Assembly: GCA_002786025.1 (NCBI GenBank)
Contig: NHNW01000008.1
Location: forward strand, 372,001-436,000
DNA from: Zasmidium citrigriseum
Lineage: Eukaryota; Ascomycota; Dothideomycetes; Mycosphaerellales; Mycosphaerellaceae
Length of the DNA stretch: 64,000 nucleotides
Direction: 5' to 3'
Below the pieces are notes generated by a model. It was given only the letters and a program-made list of their open reading frames with translations, had not been told where the DNA came from and did not search any database. The position numbers were made by a program, and so were the translations under genes. Numbering within the stretch: the first letter of the stretch is position 1; each line of letters starts with the position of its first letter. Shown here piece after piece: positions 9,288-21,131 of this stretch.

Positions 9288-11245
9288 TCAGACCTTAGTG
9301 TCGATTTTGACGTTCTCTTCCTCCACATTGACCTCGGTCCCTTCTATCACATGCAAGTGAGCATCGGCATTCGTGTCTTGGATCGCAGTGATCTTTGCAC
9401 CGACTCCAGCGGCCCGGTATTTGCTGAACTTCCTCGCGGATACCTTGGCTTGAAAGAGTCTATTGAACTGTCAGCAAGAGAACACTCACAAGCACATACG
9501 GCGGATCTTACTCATCGAGCTCTTCCAGCGAGCGGCCCGACAGCTCAGGCATGAAGAAGTACGCCCACACAACTGCAATCAGACTGAAAGAGCCGTAGAC
9601 AAAGCCAACTCGGCTTTGAAGGTTACCCGGCTCGTTCTGAACAAAGGGATTGATGTATGAGACCAGAAGTACAGCAACGAAGCTCAGAGACGTTGCGATG
9701 CTGATCGTGCGCTCTCGAAGTTGAGATGTAGCGACCTCGGACGTCCTGTGGACTGCGTCAGAATAGCGGTCGACTACTTTACAGTCTCAAACTTACGTGA
9801 TCCAAACACAGCTTCCCCAGCCCATTGTAGAGAAGAAGTACCAAATGAGCATGCCCGCCAGCGAGCCTTTTGCAGCTCCGCCAGAGACACCTCCGGGCCA
9901 GAATGAAGCCAATCCTGAAGCAAGCCACATGAACGCCCAACAAAGCACAGCAGTGATCAGTAGTAGGGTACGCCGGCCCACTCTGTCTGACAGATAGAAT
10001 GCACACAGGGCTCCTGCAACAGCCATGGCCACCATCGACAAGTGGGCTTGGATGGGATCTTTGACGCCAAGCTGCTGAAGGAAGATGACTCCGTACGACG
10101 ATACGAACGAATTGCCTTGCAGCTGTTGAAGGACTTGTACGCTGGCGGCAATCATGGTACGACGTCCATTGGAGCCTTTGAGGCAGTCGAGATAACTGGT
10201 TGCTTTGTGGAACTCCGCTTGCTCGGCGTTGGCTTCTTCGAGAAGTTGGAGTTCGTTATCGATTTCTTGTGGAGAAGCTGCGCCTTTGCGGATGAAAGTG
10301 AGGGCTTTACGGGCGTCGTCGTGGCGATTCTTCAACAACAGCCATCTAATCAAGCGTGAGCGGCCGATTAGGGAACATCGACGACAGGCTCACCTAGGAG
10401 ACTCCGGCAGAATCCAAACGATGCAGAGCAGGACTAGAGGAATGAAGCACTGCACGACCATCACTATTGAAGCGTTAGCGAATCTCAAGAAAACGAGAGC
10501 AACTCAGACTGACCTGTGCGAAATGCCCATTGGGTATCATACTTTCGTGATCCCACGACCACACCCGTGGCAATGAGAACTCCACAGAGCTGCCAGAATT
10601 GGCTTTAAGCCATCAGTCTCTCGTAGCCACTGATGATCTGACCAACTCACTAGAAGTTGACAATGGTTCCTCGGATAGCTGGTGGCGAGAGTTCAGCCAT
10701 AAAAATAGGAATTGTCTATCAATCCATCAGTATGTGTGCTCGAACCGTAGCACTCCACTTACGTTGGCTTCAATCCCCATCGATATAGCATTGACCATTC
10801 GTCCTGCCATCACAGCCCAGAAAGAGCGTATCACATTCTGGATGACCATTCCAATCAAGGCAATAATCACAAGCAGAACGATGCTCCACCGACGGCCAAT
10901 GAGCTTGCCCACGGCGCCAGCTGTAAGACAGCCGATAACCATGCCTGCATTGGCCGTTCCCGAGCCAGCGGACTGCCATGAAGAAGGTATTGACTTCAGC
11001 TCGCCGTTGGTTGAGGGAGGGCCGTAGTAGTCGGCGAACTCTTGGAGCGTCAGAATGCTGGACCACCAGCCATTATCTATTCGCCATCGTCAGTCTTTAC
11101 ATCTGAGACACCATTGCAACAGGCTGCGATGCTTACCGAAACCGAAGTTGACGGCGCCAATGCTCATAAACAAGAACACGGCAAATGTTCGTGGCGTCAA
11201 CTCCTTGAACACGGGAGCATTACGGACACGATCCATAATTGCCAT
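9288..11245 (-). CDS. MFS sugar transporter (SP family)
   Basis: Hexose-type sugar porter of the plasma membrane, 533 residues, with about 12 membrane segments. Eight exons keep the frame: 11245-11137, 11076-10763, 10715-10651, 10602-10514, 10463-10394, 10345-9797, 9745-9512 and 9459-9288. The joined product shows GFDNGWWSS in helix 1, GRRWSIVLL and GRMVNAISMGIEA before mid-protein, LPESPRWLL closing helix 6, QQLQGNSFVSSYG in helix 7, DRVGRRTLL and PELSGRSLEELDELF near the end. These are the standard SP-family signatures. The ATG at 11245 fits the usual N-terminus; upstream in-frame starts are not ATG. It is divergent from the DUF1479 gene across 453 bases. Substrate unknown; the neighbours suggest a catabolic role. 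Confidence 0.85.
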
Positions 11246-11698
11246 CTCGTAACGTCTGTCCTTTGGTAAGAAGAAGAGGTAATGAAAGGTCGACAATTGG
11301 AAGCTTGGCCGTCCGCCGTCGCTTTAAGTGCGGCCATCGTTATCAGCGTTGGACCATATCAATGGCTATCCTATGAAGCCACCCCAGCTGAGCGGAGTCA
11401 AGATCCTTGTCGAAAGCAAGTCTGGGGTCGCACAATAGACGATACCGATAGCCGGATCGTTGGCCGCGGGGCAGAACGGGATGTGCGAGATAGGAAGTTG
11501 GCCGTGGGCGGAATGAATTCGAGAGGTGCATGATCCTGATGGCATGGCACCAATTGCATGCATAATTCCGCCAATGATCACACGATCAGCCTCGTACAAA
11601 GGAGGGATCACCGGAGGTGGAAGTCTTGACCGAAGTGCATATAAGACGTGCCGCAATTATTTTCGAGAGCGAATATCGTCCTGACTCTGTTTTCCATC
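11246..11698. promoter_or_regulatory. divergent promoter, MFS / DUF1479
   Basis: 453 bases between two divergent start codons, so the transporter and the DUF1479 gene are likely co-regulated. A TATA box (TATAAG, 11640-11645, plus strand) lies about 55 bases before the DUF1479 ATG. No other site is certain. Confidence 0.5.
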
Positions 11699-13240
11699 AT
11701 GGCTACGACGGTGGTAACGGCACAGCCTCCAGCGACAGTCTCGGTTTCCGACACTAAGGACCAGACTACGCCGCCAAAGCTAGATGATCGCTTCGCAACT
11801 TTGAAGCAAGAGATCATCAAAGATGTCGACCCGAAGACGTTGCAGCAATCGTACGAACGGCTCAAAGCTGAGTTGGCGACCGAAGTTGAGCGCCTGGCGA
11901 AGCTCCAGCAAGCAGCCATTCCTGAAGTACAATGGTCTGATGTCCAGGCGAACGGTATTTATCCTTATCTATGCCAGCCATCATGACTGACAATTGACAC
12001 AGGCGGCAAGATTCCGGATGATATCGCGGAGCAAGCTAGAGATGCTGGCTGTGTCCTGTTCAGGGGCGTGATACCAGAAGACCAAGCATTGAAGTGGAAG
12101 AAAGAGCTGAAAGACTATACGTCGAGACACCGGGCCGTCGGCGGGCGTCCATTGAGTAATCCAACGTTTTGGTTGCTGTACTGGACTCGTCCGCAAGTCC
12201 AGGGTCGGTCCCATCCCGAGATCCTCAAGGCTATGAACGCAGTCATGAAGCTGTGGCATGTCGATGATGACACACTGCCTATCGACATGGACAGTCAGGT
12301 CCATTACGCCGATCGCTTCCGCATCAGACGTGCTGGCGATAAGGAGTACACTCTGAAGGCACATCTTGATTCGTCGGCCATTGAACGTTGGGAGGATCCG
12401 AAGTACAGGTCGAACTACGAAGCCATCCTCAAGGGCGAGTGGGAGAAGTTCGACCCATGGCGCATGGACAATCGGCCAGACGCAATCACGGACTTGTATC
12501 AACAGCAAGGGTCCTGTTCGGCATTCCGTGCCATGCAAGGCTGGCTTAGCATGAGCCACTGTGGTCCGGGTGAAGGTACTCTGAGGGTGCTGCCGAGCTT
12601 GAAGCTGACGATGGCGTACATCATGCTGAGGCCATTCTTCTTGGACGAAGAATTGGATGCGTCCCAGCCGACGTTTCCAGGAGCCACGCCGGGCAGAGGC
12701 CAGTTCCATCCGACCTCGATGTTTCATCCTCACTTGAAGCAAGATACGAGCATCATCAGTGTCCCAAAGGTCCATCCCGGTGATTACATGTTTTGTAAGT
12801 CTCATCCAGACAGCTCTAGATGCCCACACTGACCTTGTTTAAGGGCACTGCGATCTTGTGCATGAGGTCGAGGATCAGCACAATGGCCAGGAAGATTCTA
12901 GTGTAAGTTGAAGAGTCTCATTGTGCTAGGATATTTGGCTTACCTTCGCTAGGTGTTTTACAATGCCAGCATTCCGTTGTGCCCATACAACATCGAGAAC
13001 ATGCTGCGCATGAGGCAGTCCTTCAGAGATGTGGAGCCGCCCCGAGACTTCTATCGCGACATCGGCGGCCCGTACGAGCTCGAGCGTGATCATGAAGACC
13101 ACGGTGCTCGGGAGGAGAACATTCTGTCCCTTGAAGGCCGTCGTGCACTTGGCTTGGAACCGTTTGACGAAAACGAGCCTGGGCTGAGCGAGGGGCAAAA
13201 GAAGGCGCGGAAGATGGCAAACGTGGCGATGCGTCAGTGA
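11699..13240 (+). CDS. DUF1479 family protein (cupin-fold dioxygenase-like)
   Basis: 464-residue DUF1479 protein (YbiU-like), a family with a cupin fold related to Fe(II)/2-oxoglutarate dioxygenases; substrates are not established. Four exons: 11699-11954, 12003-12794, 12844-12902 and 12953-13240, all with GT-AG introns. After a helical N-terminus come LFRGVIPEDQA, then HLDSSAIERW (an HxD metal-site candidate), GWLSMSHCGPGEGTLRVLP, FHPTSMFHPHL and WHCDLVHEVE, which holds the distal histidine candidate. The ATG at 11699 lies 5' of the first family segment; an upstream in-frame GTG is not used. The neighbours are a sugar porter and a hydrolase. Confidence 0.8.
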
Positions 13241-13402
13241 GAGAAATAGGCCAAAAGGGTTATGTTGCATCGGGCATGGAATGGATTGTGGTGATTGCTC
13301 TGCCTTCTTGTAGTTTCTTCCGATGCTCTGGATGGTCAACGAAGAACCCGGATCGTGCAGTGAGGCGATTAGACGCCATGATATTTCGGCTGTTCGTTAC
13401 CG

Positions 13403-14556
13403 TTACTTCTTGCGAGCTTCGTTCAGAAGCCACTTCACACCATTCAAAGTGTCCTGTACAAATTCTGTGCTGCGTTTCATTTGGGGCCAATTGGTCCAGA
13501 ACCTGCTGCTGTTAGTAGAGACCGGAGCAGGTCGAATTTACTCACATGTGTCCATATCCATCATACACCATCAGCTTAGTGGGCGTATCATTCTCCTCTC
13601 GGAGAAGCGTCTCATAGATCAACGCCTCATCTCTCAAAGGATCTAGCCCAGCTAATTGAAAGAAAGCAGGCGGCAAGTCTTTGAGATTAGGATGCAAGGC
13701 CGGGCTGAATCGTGGATCTGCTGGGTCCACTTTCAATTGCTCAAGCTTCCGTGCTCCACGGCCAGGCTCTATCTTTATGACTGGATCATAGATAGACTCC
13801 GTCCTGCTGCAGTACTCCGACTTCAATCTCTCGGGCACTACATGCTCATCGAGCAATGCGGGTACGCAAAGATATTGTCCAGTTAGAGGTGGGCTAAGGC
13901 CTTCATCGCGAGCCATTTGACACATCACAGCGGCGAAATTGCCACCTGCCGATGCACCTCCAACGATGAAGCCTTGTCTTGGGTCCGCTGGAAGAACATC
14001 AGATGAAGGAGATGCCGTCTCTGCGCACCACTTGACTGTGTCGAAAGCATCGTTCACGCCGCAGGGGAAGACGTGCTCTGGCGCCAAGCGATAGTCCACG
14101 TTGACACATACAGCCCCCAGATCCCTGGCGAACATTCTGCAGTTGAGGTCTTCGTCCGTCAGATCGCCTCTGGTCCAGCCACCCTCATGGAACATCACAA
14201 CGAGAGGCCGCCCAGCTCCGCTCTGTAGAGGCTTGGTCGGAGTATAGATCTTGATTGGAATCCGATATCCATCTTGAGCGGGAGCGTGATGCAGAGACTC
14301 GTGGACTTCATCCGGTATGGGGCCAGGAATGGGATAGAGATGGCGAAGACTCGCCAGATGAGCTGCACGATTGTGTCGTACATCGTGAATGCTGGAGCCC
14401 ATGTTGCCATTTGTCGTGTCTGGCAGTGGAGCTTTTGCAACAGCCTGACATGTCATCGTATTACTTCAGGATCGATCTATGGGATCGTCAACGCACATCT
14501 GTGAGCTCTGGATGAGGAGTTCCCATCCGCTTTCTGTCGGCTTCAGTGATGGCCAT
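13403..14556 (-). CDS. alpha/beta hydrolase (hormone-sensitive-lipase type)
   Basis: 352-residue alpha/beta hydrolase-fold-3 enzyme, probably an esterase acting on small carboxylic esters. Three exons: 14556-14497, 14444-13546 and 13502-13403. The oxyanion block is FHEGGWTRGD, a variant of the usual HGGG. The nucleophile elbow is GGASAGGNFAAV. The strand before it reads VNVDYRLAPEHVFP, typical of the family. The catalytic acid and histidine are likely GLDPLRDE and DGYGHMFW, the latter formed across the last splice junction. The first exon (MAITEADRKR) is inferred from a good donor and acceptor. The gene converges with DUF1479 and may belong to the same catabolic group. Confidence 0.8.
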
Positions 14557-15276
14557 GGTAGCTGGTATCAGATCGGCAATGTCTCGTTGACTCAAACGAT
14601 TTCTTCTGGAGATGAGTTTAGCTGTTTGGCGAGGAAAAGTCCTTCGTTGTTGCGATCAGTGATCCAAGCGAGAGAGTACCTCCTCCTACGACCAAGACGA
14701 GGAGAAGACGCACAGACCACTGGGACGGGAGCCGCCGCTACCCGTCCCGCTCTAACGTCAAGTCTTTGCCCCTGACTCTTGCACGAGCATCGATGGCACA
14801 TCTTTGTGCGGACAATGCATCAAAATTCTGCTGGAGCATATCGACGCGCATTCCATACATTCGCGCATTAGTTCTGGAAAGATACAAGGCACGCTTCGAT
14901 CAGAGGAGGCTGAATTGCACAGAACGAAGGCAAGATCAACTCACCCAAGAGAAAACATCGGGAGCGATATCCAATGCCGCCAGCTACATTGCTCCAAGAG
15001 CCTCTCACAGCTAGCACCATCAGAAGACGAGATTGAAAGACGTGTGTCGCGAAGAAGGCAAGATGAAGAATAAAAAAATGAGAAGTTCCGCCAAGTGATC
15101 TAGAATCGCAAATCATTGACAGACATAGACAACGTTCGACATGCCCAAGGAAATTTTTTCAGAGAATGGCCGGTCCCAAAGACCCCTTCATTTTCAAGTT
15201 ATATCCTCCCACCGAAACAAACAGCCCCTTCCATGCTTCTTTTGATTGGTGTGTTCTGTCGTTGGGGTCGAAAGAT
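14557..15276. other. intergenic, no gene seen
   Basis: Upstream of the hydrolase and 3' of the hydrophobin gene. Short overlapping frames only, none with family motifs. Confidence 0.5.
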
Positions 15277-15881
15277 TTAGACGTCGGTGCAGATGACGGC
15301 TTGGCCGGCCTAGGAGACGTTGTCAGTCGGTTCTTCATAGGATGAGTGTCCAGGCGACTTACAACAGGGAGGATACAGCACTGAGCAGTGCTGCCAGTGG
15401 CGGCGCAGTCGTTGACGAAAGACTGCTGGGAGGTGAGGCCGAGCGATGCTAGAGACTCGTTAGCGCTGCCTCAGAACCTATACGAGAAAGAGATGACTTA
15501 CGGGCATCGCAGGTCAGGCCAAGGAGGCCGAGAACATCCGCTTGGCAGCACTATCCACCATATCAGCTACCATCCATGCTTGTCTCACACTGGACACTAG
15601 TCTTGGATTCATACCTGAGGGGTCCAGAGGGCTGGGCAGAGATCACCAGAGCCGCTGCCATTGCCATTGCCGGAGCCAGATCCATTGTTGCCAGATCCAG
15701 AGCCGGAGTTGCCGTTGCCGCCAGAGATGGGGGTCACGCCAGGGGCGTGGGCAGCGGTGGTGGCGGTAGCGATCGCCGAGCTGGAGGCAGCGGCATCACC
15801 GCCGTTGCCGTAAGATGGAGGAGAGTTGTAAGGGACCGCGACGGCGAGGGCAGCGAAGCTGGCGAAGATGGCGAACTGCAT
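15277..15881 (-). CDS. class II hydrophobin
   Basis: Secreted amphipathic protein that self-assembles at air-water interfaces and coats hyphae and spores. 144 residues in four exons: 15881-15615, 15550-15502, 15448-15363 and 15309-15277. The signal peptide is MQFAIFASFAALAVAVP. A spacer of about 65 residues follows, ending in a Gly/Ser/Asn repeat. The mature domain then has the eight-cysteine pattern: LCPALW, QCCQADV, LTCDA, NDCAATG, AQCCILPVAG, VICTDV. The C-CC-C-C-CC-C order and the tight spacing between cysteines 3 and 4 are those of class II. The exons are too short to show as one open frame. A TATA box lies about 160 bases upstream of the ATG. Confidence 0.9.
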
Positions 15882-18462
15882 TTTGATTGATGGTGGTGTT
15901 GGCAAAGACGGTGTCTTGAAGCGAGTGTGAGAGGTCCGAAGACTGTGTTCTGGAAAAGGATTAAAAAGAAGTAGTAAGTTGCTGGGGTTGCGTTGTTGGC
16001 TGATGAGAAGAACAGGACCTGAGCGCTGAACACTCGATCTTTATATCCCCTTCGACGTGGGCCCTTGACTCTCTCGTACCTGTTCGTACTCGTTGTCCGC
16101 CATGGGTGCATCTTGACAGGCCCCAATACGGTAGCGCCAAGTACAAGCGTTGGGCGCAAGTTCCGTTCCTGGACGGCAGTGATGCCGGAAAGGTGGACCT
16201 TTGGACAAGGCAATTGACACGGCGGAGTGTCTCTCCGGCTCTTGTGCACAAATATGCCCTGACTACGGCGCCAATGCATGCCACTGGTATCGGCGGATCT
16301 CCGTCCGAGCCACCACAATACTGCTTAAGTCGACCTCACCAGCAGTCTGTAGGTCAAGTGGATATGCTCTGCATTCTGCAATCCACACGTCTATACCGCT
16401 TCTTCACCAGCATCATCATACCTGTTGACCATTGCCCACATTTGTGCACTGTCGCCATCGACGCTGCACCGGGTATCGAGAATCCGTCATCCACCACGTG
16501 TGTAGGAAGAGGAGCATGTGGTGTCGTTCAAACGAAACGGATGATCGGCCCAACCGTCGACGTAAGAGTGATCGACACATCCTCCGCCCGAAATTCACCA
16601 GCGAAAGGATTCGTGATTGCCCCTTTCGCCAGTAGCGCCGTCGATCACTTAGCATCCTTCTCGACCTCACTCCTCTCTCGCATTCGTCTCCTGAATTACT
16701 TACTGAACGAGAATATCGCTGCGGAAACAGGGATGAAAAGCACAGTCGGCGTCCGGTTCGGAGGGCATTTCTTGCTCAGTGCTAAGATCCACTCGGGCTC
16801 GTAAGGGACAACACATCCATGGCACAGGCCTCCCTTCCAGAAAGCTTGGTTGATCCGGTGCCCGGCATGTCAACGTCCCTCCTCGCCTGATCCTGCATTC
16901 TTCGAACATGCTCCTCAACGTGCATGGCGAAATTGCACCTATTTGTAGGATCAGGATGTCTCTTCACATACGAACCGTTCGGCGGCGGAGATTATTTTCC
17001 ACGAGTTCTTTGCTTTTCCTTGATTCGTCAGGTCGCGAGTTGCGACTCGTGGGAGCATCGTCACTCACGCAAGTGTGTTGTCTGCTTTACGTATAGCCTT
17101 GAGTGTGCACGTTGTGGCTTGACACAGCCACTGGCAACCATATGCCGGGATCCAGTCTTGGTGTTGATCGTTCGTTAGGAGATGAACGTTCTCTGGCTAT
17201 TATTCATCGAAGAGGCATAACTGTTGCATACTTGCTCATGCTTCCGTCGAACAGGGCAAAGGAAGGAGCTGAAGCGGACTCGTCATCACTGGTATGGCCT
17301 TCCTTGGTCCAAACTGCCCTGCTCGAAGAGGCAACCAATGCTCGAGCAATGTTACCGGCTCGGTTGAAATCCGAGTCTTCGATTCACTCTCCTGAAGCTA
17401 TGCGCAGTGGCACAGCATGGCAGTCTCGGGCTCCGTCCCATTTCGAATGCATCGGAAAGTAAAGTGGAGGTTTTGCATCTTGTTGAGGAGACATGCGGAG
17501 TATTCGTTGTCTCGCCAAGCAGTGATCCAGTCACTCGGTCCGCCTTGATGCCATCTCGAGATCATACCTCTCTGCTGTGTAATCGACCACGTAAAAAGAT
17601 GCGTCCAGCGTGCAAAGAGACAAGGAAGAAAAGAACATAAGCTCGTAGGTCGGGCTGTGCTGTTCGTATACTGCACCACCCCTGTCGACGCCAAGAACCA
17701 AAAAGGAGGAGTAAGAAGAATGAGAACCGCTGAATTGGTCCTCAACTTCTCCTCTTTCACACCTTGGCTCTACTCGGCGAGAAGCCCGTCGTCCGCAAGA
17801 AGAAGTGCATCTACTGTGGCCAGACCTATAGCCAGATCCAATTCAACAAGCCTGTCGAACTTGTCGCCAACCGCAGTAACGCCGACGCATCCGGACAGTC
17901 CAGTCTAGTTGGCGATTGATCGACAAGGCTTGTCGAGAGCATCTCGAGAACCAAATCCCCGAAGCACCACCGCGCATACCACGGGCTGCGAATAATAAGG
18001 CTGTAGTAGGCGGAAAGCCCTTCGAGGCGGACTGAACAACATCCCCACCAAATGACCGAATTATCCTCGAGAAGACACAAGTCGCATTTGTTCATGGAGA
18101 ATCGTCCAAGACAGTCCGGCTCTTGACACCCCAGCCATAGACCCCCATCCAGGCCCAACAAGATCGCCAGCTAGAATCGACGAACGACGGCGCTTCCCGC
18201 AAATAGATCCAGCGAGACACCAAGAACTTAGAAGGTGAGCGTAGGAGTTCTTCGACAAAAGTGAAAGGGGCAACTGAACCCATGCAAATGATCTCCCAAG
18301 CGGATGGACAAGAAATTGCTGGGCGGCGACCACAAATCTCGCAGTCGACGAGTTCGAAAGGCAAAAACAAAACCGAAACAAAAGAGAAAAGGAGAAGGGA
18401 ATAGAGACACACGTTCGTATCACATTCACACATGTACACAACCTTTCCCCTCCAACACCACC
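15882..18462. other. long intergenic stretch with a possible coding relic
   Basis: About 2.6 kb without a convincing gene. A plus-strand frame near 16.1-16.8 kb is open for 232 codons but has no ATG at its start and no family motif. At about 17.76-18.03 kb two adjacent frames look coding: one reads KKKCIYCGQTYSQ, with a CxxC pair, the next reads RLIDKACREHLENQIPEAP. They may be remnants of one zinc-binding protein gene. Confidence 0.4.
16040..16045 (-). promoter_or_regulatory. TATA box of the hydrophobin gene
   Basis: TATAAA on the minus strand, about 160 bases before the hydrophobin ATG. Strongly expressed hydrophobin genes commonly have one. Confidence 0.5.
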
Positions 18463-20459
18463 CTACTTCCCACCACCACTACTCTCCGGCCGTTGCCCCT
18501 GACTCTCCTTCCTCTTCAACTCCGGACTCCCCTTCCCCGAAAACATCGTCGGACTCATAACCCCACTCTGACTAGCCATACTAGGACTCCTCGCACTCAA
18601 AGAAACAGCCAAACTCGGCCGTCGACTATGCTGCGAAGACGAGCCCCCCGCCTCCGCCTCCCTCTCCAAAAAATCACTCCAAAGCTCCGCAAGACTCTCC
18701 CGTCCACCTTCACCGGTGGGCGATATAGGGCTGAAATCGCCCGAAAGAGCAGGCGTACTAGGCGTCCGTCGGAAAGGCGAGACAGGGACCCGAAGACTGT
18801 CGCCGGCGTTGGCGAAACCTGAGCCTTGGCGCAGGAGACCGGCTTGTTCGCGTTGTTGTTCGTCCCAGCCCAAGAGGGCGGCGATGAGCTGGAGGACTTG
18901 GAATTTTTTGGGGTCTGACCGGTCGAGTTGGAGGAATTGGAGGAAGTGGTTTGTGACGATTTGGCGATCGACGTTGTCTTCGGGTTTCCCTCGTTTGAGG
19001 AAGCGGAGGGCTTTTGTGAGGTGGTCGTTGAGGATTACGGCTTCGTGGCGAAGTTTGCCGATGAGGAGGTTCTTCTCTTTGACTTCCTTTTCGAATGGCG
19101 CGGCTCGTTCCAGTTCCTTCTGAGTTGACTCGAGTTGAGTCTTGAGCTCTCCAGCGGTGTCCTCCGCCGTCTTGGCTTGCGCTCGGAGTGTCTCGAGCTG
19201 CTTTTGAGATTCTTCGACCATCTCACGCAGCTCTCGCTTCCGCTCTTCTTGCAACTCCCGGAGTGCACGCTGGAGACCGTCCACTGTCGTGCTCTGCGTG
19301 TCAGCCTCACCCTTGACTCGCTCATATGCTTCTTTCTGTCCATTCAATTGCTCTTCAAGCTCCTGCATGCGGTCCTCCAGAGCCTCTCGCCGTGACCTCT
19401 CCTCCGTCGCCAGAATCTCCCAGTCCTGCATCGCCTGCTTAGCAACTTCATACTCCTCCCGAATATACGCCTCTCTCGAAATCATCTCATCACGCTCTTT
19501 CGCCCAATTGCTCGTCGAAAGGGTCGTCCGACTCCTCAGCGTCTCAATCTCGGCGCTCTGTGTTTCCATGTCCGAGTTGAGCTTGGATATATTCTCCTGC
19601 AACCGCTCATTCTCCTCCCGTGCCGTCTTACTAGACGTCTCCAGCTCCTCTATCTTCTCCCGGGCTTGCTCCAGTTCTGCCGCATCAGCTTTTAAACGCT
19701 CTCCGAGCTGTGATCGAATCGTGTTGACTTTGCCGAGGAGATTCCTATACTGCGTCTCTGCATGTTCGCGGCTCTGTTGTGATTGCTCGAGCTCTTCTTT
19801 GACGCCTGATAACTCGTCGGCGTGCTTCTCTTGTAGACTTTGTAATGATTTGCGAAGCTGAGTGACTTCTGCCCGTAATGTGTCGCGCTCTTGTTGCATG
19901 GCGTCGAGTCGGGCGGTGGTATTGGAAGAAGTCGCTGGTCCAGTCGTAGATTCCTCCGTCTCGTCATCGTCCTCTTCTTCGGCGTCCTCGGGCTCGTCGT
20001 TCGTAGCGCTTGGCTGCGTCGGTTGCTGAGCGCCATTGCGGACGGGAGTATCCTCATCGACAGGCGATGCAGGCTCCGGCGGCGACGAAGGCATATGTAA
20101 CGAGTCCTCGCCAGGTCTCTGCGGCGGCTTCAATCCGTTCTATCACAAGTCTCAGTATCCTCTGCCTCATTCCCAATCCCTCGATGGGCTTACATTCGGC
20201 TCTTCCTCATCCTCGTCATCTCCTACCTGCTCGTCCTTGACGCCATTCTGCTCCGTCGCAGCATTGCCACTCGCCGACTGGCCATTGGCCTTCTTCTTGT
20301 TCTTCTTTTTCTTCTTGGACGCTGCAAACACAAAACGACCGAGTCAGTCCAATGCGCCCATGCAAATCCCCGCCTCTCCGCAATCCCCACGAAGGGCGGT
20401 GAAAGGGCGTGCGTACCTGTTTTGCTGTTGACGTCGACGGGGGCGCTGGCGGCCGACAT
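18463..20459 (-). CDS. RUD3: GRAB-domain golgin, RUD3-like
   Basis: Golgi coiled-coil tether of the Rud3/GMAP-210 type, whose GRAB domain binds Arf1 GTPase on cis-Golgi membranes. 615 residues in three exons: 20459-20417, 20321-20194 and 20139-18463. The order is a lysine-rich N-terminus, an acidic proline-rich segment, then about 280 residues of heptad coiled coil (about 120-400). The GRAB block follows: LRHEAVILNDHLTKALRFL, then DRQIVTNHFLQFLQLDRSD and FQVLQLIAALLGWDEQQRE. The serine/proline-rich tail looks disordered. The start at 20459 is the ATG in the short first exon; the TTG at 20133 is only an in-frame codon. The assignment rests on the GRAB block. Confidence 0.82.
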
Positions 20460-21131
20460 AGTTTGTATGATTCTCGCGCGACGAGAGTTTGCTTGTGTTT
20501 AGAGACCTTGTCAGGTACCGTGTAGAATAGCTGTCCTTCTCCAGCATCCCGAACGCTAGCGCCATCCCGCGCGCCCACGGCGAGTGTTTCAGATTTGACA
20601 AGAGTTGCGACCACACCGAGATATATTCACTTCACATTCTTGAGATGGAATTGAGAGCTAATTTGAATGACATGATCATACTGATAGTGTTCACAATCGA
20701 TTTCTGGACTATCGACTCTGCATCATAATGTCCTTCGTAATGCACCCTTGAATCCGCCCCCACGTGTTCGGCATGACGATTAGCGGCCATTGAAACACGT
20801 TACGCGTGGCACGGTATGCCTCCATAGCGACTGCACTCCTCCCATGATGGCAAAATGCACCATCACAAAGCTCGCCGTCGGCCGCAGCTCGTAAAAAGTC
20901 CATAGGATGCTTCTCCAGTCCCGCCCCTTATGCTGGCGGATCATCATTGGCCGACTTGCGCATTCTTATGATCCTTGAATGGTGGACGAGATTTGGACAT
21001 CAACGCCAAAAGCCCCTTCTGGATGTTGCACTGCCTCACCAGACTACCTTCATTTTCCCATGAGCGTTTGCCAAAGTCCTGAGTTGGCTACCGGAGCGCC
21101 TGAGAACATCCGAACATCGAGATGATCCCAA
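20460..21131. other. intergenic
   Basis: Promoter side of the golgin gene and 3' flank of LST8. No gene or clear motif seen. Confidence 0.5.

Noticed and set aside
16106..16804. Plus-strand frame of 232 codons as a gene
   Set aside because: Begins with GTG, has no family motif or domain-like composition and no supporting splice signals; probably chance in an intergenic region.
17770..18030. Calling the CxxC fragment a gene
   Set aside because: The two pieces are in different frames with a gap too short for an intron; kept only as a relic finding.
20133..20139. Golgin start near 20133
   Set aside because: The codon is TTG, and upstream exons with an ATG at 20459 join in frame by canonical introns.
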